Origin: Gymnopus androsaceus JB14
Lineage: Eukaryota; Basidiomycota; Agaricomycetes; Agaricales; Omphalotaceae
Direction: 5' to 3'
Length of the DNA: 64,000 nt
Assembly: GCA_009733575.1 (NCBI GenBank)
Contig: ML769668.1
Coordinates: 23,701-87,700 of the forward strand
Shown here: positions 57,402 to 64,000 of the stretch, one piece after another
How the letters are laid out: the number at the start of each line of letters is the position of its first letter
Position numbering within the stretch: position 1 is the first letter of the stretch
Program-made: the position numbers and the translations under genes
Notes under the pieces: generated by a model
The model's input: the letters and a program-made list of their open reading frames with translations, nothing else
Told to the model about the DNA's origin: nothing
The model's database searches: none

Positions 57402-57640
57402 CCACCATGGTAATACCATGGATGGTATTACCATGATATTATCATGGTGGTATTACCATGGTACTACCATGATGGTATTACATGGTGGTATTGCCATGGT
57501 GGTATTACCATGGTGTTATTACCATGGTACTACCATGATGGTATTACCATGGTGGTATTACCATGGTGGTATTACCATGATGGTATTACCATGGGTGGCA
57601 TTACCATGAGTGGTAATACCATGGTGGTATTCTTCAAACA
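57402..57640. repeat. GGTATTACCATG minisatellite
   Basis: About sixteen imperfect tandem copies of a 15-bp-class unit GGTATTACCATGGTG. The unit is itself near-palindromic (GGTATTACC, CCATGG), so either strand can fold. Open frames across it are a by-product of the repeat. Confidence 0.9.
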
Positions 57641-57670
57641 TGGTATATTAATTTGTCTATTGTTACCCAT

Positions 57671-57707
57671 CTAACCTTTAACCCTAACCCCTAATCCTGA
57701 CCCCTAA
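57671..57707. repeat. Degenerate interstitial telomere-like tract
   Basis: CTAACCTTTAACCCTAACCCC followed by variants of CCCTAA for about 37 bp. CCCTAA/TTAGGG is the usual fungal telomere repeat. It lies immediately beyond the minisatellite. Confidence 0.5.
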
Positions 57708-57848
57708 GTCAAGGGGGCTCATGGCTCTTTATAGACACCGTTTGGACACTGTACCCTCAGTTCGAGCTTTGTTCTTGATTGTAATTGACATCCATAGACT
57801 GTAGCGCATCCCTATTAATCCTTCTAAAAATATGATACTACCATTCAT

Positions 57849-57975
57849 CATCAGCAAAACCTGGAGGTTCTCCAGGGAGCTCCAGAGTACTCCAGAGCTC
57901 CTGGAGCTCCTGGAGCAGCCAGAGCAAGGTAAGCAGCTCCAGAGTACTCTGGAGCTCTCTGGAGACCACCCATCA
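57849..57975. repeat. Palindrome-rich short element (CATCAGCAAAAC family)
   Basis: Begins CATCAGCAAAACCTGGAGG and continues with dense CTCCAGAG / CTCTGGAG palindromes and a central AGCAAGGT. Right boundary uncertain (about CTCTGGAGACC). Confidence 0.5.
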
Positions 57976-59121
57976 TTCGACGTTCAGGGTACCAAACCAA
58001 TACCAAGCACCATTTAATTAGAGTACGTCAATGATCATAACCATGCAACGATAATAGAAAATTTCTATGCATCATTTATTGTCGTCATTATATGCCGCCA
58101 AGGCAGAGCAATCTGACTAAGTACTAATATGCTATGTAGTAAGCTTATAGTTGCTGTTTCCCAATTTCTGCGTCTCCATTTCCCACTCTCCGAGCCAGCC
58201 TCTGCCACTACAACCATTGAACACTTCTAAATATTGATCAGTTAATGCCGAAAACAAATAAGAACTTACATTGGGAGGAAATAAAGTTGAACAAAGTTGC
58301 GAGAATGGACATTGGAAGGTAATAAGAAAGAAAGTACAAGTCCAACATTGAACTCAGAGTTGAACGGCGACACCTTTTATATGATGTTTTCTGTTTACAG
58401 CATCAACTGGCATATATATTGACAGTTGAATTATGGCAACCCAACTGCAAAACTCTTAACGTTGATACGCCGATTTTTCAGCTAAGGCTAGAACTGCACA
58501 GAACCAATAATCCTCAGTTCTGTTAGTAACAAAACATGGTCAATAAGAGAACTATAGTGAGCACGAGCTGATAGTTAAAATCTACCGAGGACCTATTTTA
58601 CCCAAGAGGTTGCAGAGTAACGGTACGCGCAATGGTACCATACTTAACTTTGTGAATGCGCCTCAATCAAAGTCCTATGCACGGTATGGTGTAGCGAGAC
58701 AAGCTTGTTGGATAACAAGTTGCTGACCGAGGCAGATAAATGAGCCCACATACCAGTTATACTAGGCTAGGTCATTGAAGGATATACCCAAGGGATCGAA
58801 GTCTTAACGAGGCATTGCTTCCGCGATCAGCTCACCGAGGAGTCTAAACGAGACTCAAGTTTATTAAACCAAGCAAGGTAGACCGAGATGAGGAAGTACC
58901 CTAACGGGTGCCCTCAAAGTTGACGCTTGCTGGAAAGCGCCCAGGCAGATAGCCGCAGCAGTCCAATGCGGCCACATGACCCACTTGCTGTAGCTACTTC
59001 TAGAGCACGGAAGGACCAAGGAGTGCTTCTATCCGAGCCTCAGCGTTTTACCGAGATCCATATGCTACCAGGCATCTAGACTCGAGACTGCGCGGAACTA
59101 GGGATAATAACCAGTCTCCCA
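57976..59121. other. Upstream region of gypsy remnant, possible LTR/leader
   Basis: No gene. By position it should contain the 5' LTR and leader of the element that follows, but I find no second copy in the window, no clear TG...CA borders and no target duplication. Confidence 0.3.
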
Positions 59122-61759
59122 TTGGCAAGGAAAAACATAGAAATACTTCCAAGGGCTGTTCTGCTAAAGGAACTGGCGAGCCTTGTAAAAAGGCAAATGA
59201 CTCGAGTCAATTTGGACCAAGATCCCAAAGGTCGACCCAATCAAGGAAGACAAACAAATGAGGCCAGGAAAACTGAAGATGAAAGCGAGGCAGAGGTTTC
59301 AACACCTGGCGCCGCGGTACCATTGAAGAAACAAGTTGAAAAGGCTGCGCAACCAGCTACTAGACCCTTCGACAGTATAAAACCACTTACAGTTACTCCT
59401 ATTCCAAGGGACTTACCTAAAGGTGTGCTCCCTGCCCTGCAACAAAGTACGAATCCCAGTAAACCACCGAATCAGACCTTGAAGAAAACTGATGGCCCAG
59501 CATATAAGCTGCAGAGCCCTAATTATTGACCTGGTTTGGTTGAGGAGGTTGCTGATCGGATTCTTTCAACCCCAATCTCAGTCACAACTGGCGAGATGTT
59601 CGAACTCTCTCCTCAGTTGAAAAAGCTGATGATTAGGAAGAACCGCAACTCTCGAGTTCTGATTCAGAAAGCCAGTCAGTTCCTTTACAAAGTACCCAAC
59701 CCAGATGATGTTTCATCGAGGAAGGATAGGTTCACTGATCTGCCTGATGCAACTATGCCTCTAGCAGCCCAGTGGATTGAGATTACTGATATGGCTCTGG
59801 GTGAAATCGAAGTCTTAGAAGAGGATGAAGGCGGTTTAGCAAAAGGATCCTATGTTCATCGCGATGTTGTTGAAATGTTTAAGCAAGATTTACCGGAGAA
59901 TGATCCTCGACAAAAGATAACAATTGTCGCTCGTCAATCGAACAGTCTTAGAGTTATTTACCCTAAAGTGAATGGCTCGAAAGAAGAGGTTGAAGGAGTC
60001 CTGGATCCCGGCTCGCAAATCATTTCAATGAAGAAGCGTATAGCAGTAGGATGTGGAGTCTCTTGGGACCCTGACATTGTCATTAACATGATGAGTGCAA
60101 ATGGGGAACTAAACTCGACGTTGGGTATGGCGAGGAACGTACCGGTATTTATCGGAGATATGACTATCTACTTCCAAATCCATATTCTCGAGGACGCTCT
60201 GTATGAGATGTTGATTGGTAGACCTTTCGATGCGCTGGCGCGGACAAGGATCGAGAACGACATCAACAGTGGTCAAATCATTACAATGACTGACCCCAAC
60301 GATGGACATAGATGTACCATCGAGACATTTGCCCGAGGAAAGGGGAAGCACATTAACCCCCTCCTGACGGCAGTCTAGAGCCAATAGATAGGCCAGCCTG
60401 CGGAAACACACTTTCAGGCTGCTCAATCCTCAGTCGACAGAAAAACTAGTCTCCAAGGAAGAAATAAATTTTCCTTCCTCCAAGATCTGAGTAGCCGACA
60501 GGGAGAGGTAATGCTTAACATAGGCTTAATAGACAGAAATTTGTATTAGAGGGATATAAGTTGCCAGACAACGGAGAAGAGTTTGAAAGTCAAGAGCTTG
60601 CTGAGGCCTATGTAATGGCATTGGTGAACGAGATGGAAGAATTCGAACCCATCGCGGCCACAAGGGTTAAGGCATGGTTGAATAAAGAAGCCACAAAGAC
60701 AGGAAAATGTTTTATAGTGAATGGAGGGAAGGTTTACCGACCCCTGAGAGTCAGTCTGTTAAAATGACCCCTCAGGAGTTCGAAGCATTTGCCAACAATG
60801 GCAGAGGCCTCGAAGGAAAGCTTTCACGTCGAGGAGAAGAACCCTCGAAACCAGACACTAGACATACTCCTGTATCTGATGAGTCGAAAAAAGGCGTACA
60901 ATGGCCTAAATCATATCAACCAAAGCCTAACTCAATGCGTACCTTTAAGCGAGTTCTCTTGGCAAAGAAGAGAGAACGATCCACTGAAGAATGGAAACGC
61001 TCACAACCGAGGCCACACTACTTCAAAGTCCCAAAAGACGAAAAAGGAAATAAGCACTATAATGTGTTCCGAGTCTTTGGGGCAAGAAAATATAAACCTG
61101 TTGCGATAAAAGTCCGACCAGTTAAAACTGAATTGCCCAAGGAATACAGAGTGCAAAGGGATATCAAAGGAGATCCACTTAAGGATTTACCGGAGCTTCC
61201 TACTCATCCTCAACCATTTGTTCCCACTGGAAGGTTCGTTATGATGAACGGGATTTGCACATGTTGTCACGAGACTACACTGCGTTCCAGACACCGTTCG
61301 GAACGTACCGATTGGTAAAACTACCAATGGGTTGGACAAATTTGGTACCTATCTTTCACGACGACATGACTTATATATACCGAGACGAGATTGTAGACTA
61401 TTCTAACGTAGCCGAGATGTAAAAGCAAATCTGATGTTAGGGTGTTCCTTGGAACTGCAAGTCAGCTACGCATGTTCATAAAGAATTTTGCTAAGCTAGC
61501 AGCACCGTTGACACGACTTACTGGAAACAATCCATGGGAATGGGGAATTGAACACAATATGGCAATGGACCTCATAAAAGAAGGTATCAAAAATGCTCTA
61601 TGTTTAAGACCTATTAACTATGATTGGGATGTTTATCTTGTAGTGGACACGTCGTACATGGCAGTTGGATGGTATATCTATCAAGTTGACCCTAACAATG
61701 AGACAAAAGTCTACTTCTGTTACTTTGGGTCAAGCACTCTCAATGAAACCACCTGCTAG
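59122..61759 (+). pseudogene. Ty3/gypsy Gag-Pol remnant, internally deleted
   Basis: Gag-like frames (59122-60378) include VADRILSTPISVTTGEMFEL and KKLMIRKNRNSRVLI. They are interrupted by one in-frame TGA at 59527, where SPNY-stop-PGLVEE suggests a lost Trp. The protease-like block LDPGSQIISMKKRIA and MLIGRPFDALARTR with TITDPN-type residues precede a stop at 60376. A shifted frame then gives FRVFGARKYKPVAIKVRPVK and DLPELPTHPQPFVPTGRF. At about 61235 it jumps to RDYTAFQTPFGTYRLVKLPM and GWTNLVPIFHDDMTYIYRDE, so the reverse-transcriptase palm core is deleted. Connection/RNase H residues (LGTASQLRMFIKNFAKLAAP, VVDTSYMAVGW) end at 61759. The integrase is absent. Not functional. Confidence 0.85.
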
Positions 61760-62001
61760 TTCCCCTAATGCCTCCTGTTAGAGGCTTGGATCATTTTTAT
61801 TTCCCTCTAATAGGAGGGATGAAGGGTTTCTCTCAACTAATGGCTAGGTATTAGCCAGAATATAATATATTAGCTATTAAACACTCCAACAGTGCTCCCC
61901 AGCGCTTACCACCCATAAGCCTTGGCGCTCAGCCCTCTGGGCGTTCCCCAGACAGACCATCCCAACAAAATAACCAGTGTATTAAGTAGCAATATACATA
62001 T
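61760..62001. other. Short spacer with LTR-like fragment
   Basis: A 113-bp stretch starts TGTTAGAGGCTTGG (61774) and ends ACACTCCAACA (61886), resembling LTR ends, but no target duplication flanks it. Nature uncertain. Confidence 0.3.
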
Positions 62002-62484
62002 TTAATCATCTTCTACAGTGTACATGACACATTCAACTTCCTGCGCAATGCTCCTCTCATCTACCGCATGAAGTAAATCTGGCTCAATCTCCCCATCATG
62101 CTCCCCAATGCTACCCATTTCTACGTCCTCCGTGGTGTCCATTTCCACCCAGTCTTGCACCGTGACTGATGTCCCACAACGAAAATGTGCCATGTTCTCC
62201 CTTTGGAACCCCTTCAATTTGGTGATGGCCCAGAATCTCTGCCAATGAATACAGTTGAACCGCGAACGCATATTCCCTTGCAGCTGGATTTGCAGAGCCA
62301 AGGCTGGGTCCGAGCTGCCTACCCTCTCCGCAGCCAAGCAGATCGTATCTTCCTCGTCTTGCATATAAGTGACCATCCTCCGAATCTCTGTATGAAGCCT
62401 GGTCAACTCGCTCTCTGCTGAGAGCAACTTGAAGAATTGCTGCATCAGCAAATGATTCTTCTGTGTTGCCCATCTCTTCACAGT
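62002..62484 (-). pseudogene. C-terminal fragment of an agaric transposase-type protein
   Basis: The minus-strand frame contains KLLSAESELTRLHTEIRRMV, VGSSDPALALQIQLQ, RFNCIHWQRFWAITKLKGFQ and an acidic end (VECVMYTVEDD). This heptad-like arrangement followed by an H-x3-F-x5-L-x-G-F segment resembles the last coiled-coil region of large agaric transposases. No ATG is present and the catalytic part is missing. The superfamily is not certain. Confidence 0.45.
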
Positions 62485-63134
62485 ATGCAGTAAGTAGTCT
62501 ATTTTTTAAGTATTGGCCGCTTGGGCACTTGTGTCTTATTACTAATCTTACATAATCTTGGTGCCCTGCCGAAACCATACCAGTGTCTTTGTTTCAATGT
62601 TCAACACTGCACTTAAGTTGTTTTATGGCTTCCTGCCAGTGTAATACTGCCTTATGAATGTCTAACACTCCAAATCTTCACTTTCCCTTGAAACAATGGC
62701 CGAAATTAACCAAAAATTAACACCAAGTTTACTCACTCTCTTCTAATAGCAAACTTGCGTGAATTTATTCACATTAAGCCCTTGACTCAAGAAAGTCATT
62801 TAAGAACCAAAACTCAATGCATTTATGCTTTTGCAATGCGGCAGATTGGAGGAATGTTGGAGGAATACAGTGTTTTGGCAGCGTTCTGAGTCGGATCGGA
62901 GGAGATTACATCAGATATCGGCGTCTAGATACAAGTGCCCAAATGATCCGCCTTAGGTGACAGACTCTCTACACATCGTTACGATCGTGTAGTTGTCTGT
63001 TTATAAGAGACTATGCAGTAAGGCTTTTTAAAAACATATCGATAAGACTTCAAAGAGCTTTTGTAAAGAGCTACGATAACTTCTGGAGCCCCGGAAATAT
63101 GGCCGGGCAGCTGCTAAAATCCGGCCTGGCACCC
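62485..63134. other. Intergenic, no gene seen
   Basis: About 650 bp without recognisable features before the dispersed repeat. Confidence 0.4.
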
Positions 63135-64000
63135 AGGGTGCTTATTTGGCAGCCCACGGCACCTTCGGCACCCTTCCAAAATGGCAGAGACCATCAAATA
63201 CTGTTTATCCATAAGTTTTTAAAAAGATTGTGATAAGGTGAAACACCTAAGCCCGATGCCCGCCCACTGGCACCTATAGCATAGTGCGCTCACCAGCGCT
63301 TATTTCCCGCCCTCCGGCGCTTATTTTGGACAAAATGTCGGTGATTAGGCTTGATAAATACTGAAAAAATCATGAAAAATACTGAAAATATTCAGGCAGC
63401 GGGAATGCACCCTGTGCCGCTTTAATTTTTGTCACATGATTTGGGACTTGATTTTAACGCCCATAGGGGCTATTTTGTGGAAAAATAAAAAATTAGGCCT
63501 CATAAATCCCGGAAAAATTGTAAAAAATGTGGAAAATATTCAGGGATGTATCACAATCACATGACCCTGGATCTTTTGCAAAAAACCCAATAATGGATAA
63601 TAATCACAAAAAATCAAAAATTTCTCATAAAACAGCAGCAGGGGTAGGGATATACACCATACCATATATGGTTATGATGACATTCTATAAATATGATTAG
63701 AGTGGCACTGTAAAATATGGTCGTAGTGGCACTATAAAATATGGTCATGGTGGCATTGTATGAATATGGTTAAAGTGGCACTATATTTACAGTGGCACCA
63801 GTATGATTACAGTGGCACTATCAAATATGGTCATGGTGGCACTGTGTGAATATGGTTAGGGTGGCACTATATTTACAGTGGCACTGTATAAATATTCTTA
63901 CAGTAGCACTGTATGAATATTGTTATGGTACCACCATATACAGTGACAGCAAAATCAAACCTGCACCCCTGATTTGGAAGCTGCATACATTCCTGGCGCT
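63135..64000 (-). repeat. Dispersed repeat R1 with minisatellite, inverted copy
   Basis: Reverse-complement match to 38700-40435, without the MITE. From 63660 to 63960 it consists of the GTGGCACTGTATGAATATGG form of the minisatellite. It runs to the window edge. Confidence 0.75.

Noticed and set aside
57388..57674. Open frames rich in MVVLPWYYHDG-type repeats
   Set aside because: They are translations of the GGTATTACCATG minisatellite and have no other support.
61774..61886. Third solo LTR (TGTTAGAGGC...CTCCAACA)
   Set aside because: Only 113 bp long, and the flanks CCTCC and GTGCT are not a target duplication.
62111..62578. 155-residue minus-strand frame overlapping the transposase C-terminal fragment
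   Set aside because: It is a different frame of the same DNA. The helical, acidic frame at 62002-62484 fits a transposase tail better.
1..64000. tRNA genes, rRNA genes, CRISPR arrays and bacterial-type operators
   Set aside because: I looked for GGTTCGA-type T-arms with matching stems and for regular direct repeats with unique spacers and found none; the sequence is eukaryotic.

Overview
This window looks like nuclear DNA of a mushroom-forming basidiomycete (Agaricomycetes). Introns are short (about 41-65 nt, GT...AG). The proteins are of types common in agarics: a DUF6534-type membrane protein, a TOXD-like enoyl reductase, a SET3-like PHD/SET protein and a basidiomycete Ty3/gypsy Gag-Pol. 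Intergenic DNA is AT-rich and full of MITEs and solo LTRs. I worked by eye from sequence only, so all family names are recognition calls, not search results.

Region 1 (1-30.1 kb) is a three-copy segmental array. The ancestral unit reads: a truncated NAD-dependent epimerase/dehydratase (SDR) start, a large SET3-like gene, coatomer beta' (Sec27) pieces, and an opposite-strand UbiA-type prenyltransferase pseudogene carrying a MITE insertion. Copy A (1-9.95 kb) is forward and keeps an open SET3 reading frame downstream of the SET domain. It is followed by a second SDR/SET3 5' end (9.95-10.83 kb). Copy B (10.83-20.67 kb) is inverted, full of one-base indels, and contains a 25-N gap. Copy C (20.67-29.82 kb) is forward, includes the PHD and SET regions, and has several frameshifts. 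Turning copy B round gives a head-to-tail array. A fourth, much decayed SET3 remnant lies at 45.8-46.8 kb.

Region 2 (30.2-37.5 kb) starts with a solo LTR with 5-bp target duplications. It continues with a compact set of five genes: a 200-aa ORF, a 274-residue ORF with one in-frame stop, the C-terminal part of an agaric transposon-type protein, a 126-aa coiled-coil gene on the minus strand, and an intact ten-exon gene of 627 aa. I read these as cargo or helper genes of a DNA transposon, but that is inference.

Region 3 (37.5-52 kb) is repeat-rich. It holds degenerate minisatellites, two MITE families with 3-bp target duplications, a 245-bp inverted-repeat element, a Ty3/gypsy integrase tail, one multi-exon DUF6534-type gene (minus strand), the SET3 remnant, a 728-bp Mutator-like MITE with a 10-bp duplication, a cysteine-cluster transposon fragment and a second solo LTR.

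Region 4 (52.4-56.6 kb) is a small gene patch: an intact six-exon alpha/beta hydrolase (308 aa, minus), a broken FAD monooxygenase and an intact three-exon TOXD-like reductase (388 aa, plus). This could be the remains of a specialised-metabolism cluster.

Region 5 (56.9-64 kb) is again repeats: palindrome-rich short elements, a GGTATTACCATG minisatellite beside a degenerate telomere-like tract, a decayed Ty3/gypsy Gag-Pol, a transposase C-terminal fragment, and an inverted copy of the dispersed repeat seen at 38.7-40.4 kb. I saw no tRNA, rRNA or CRISPR.
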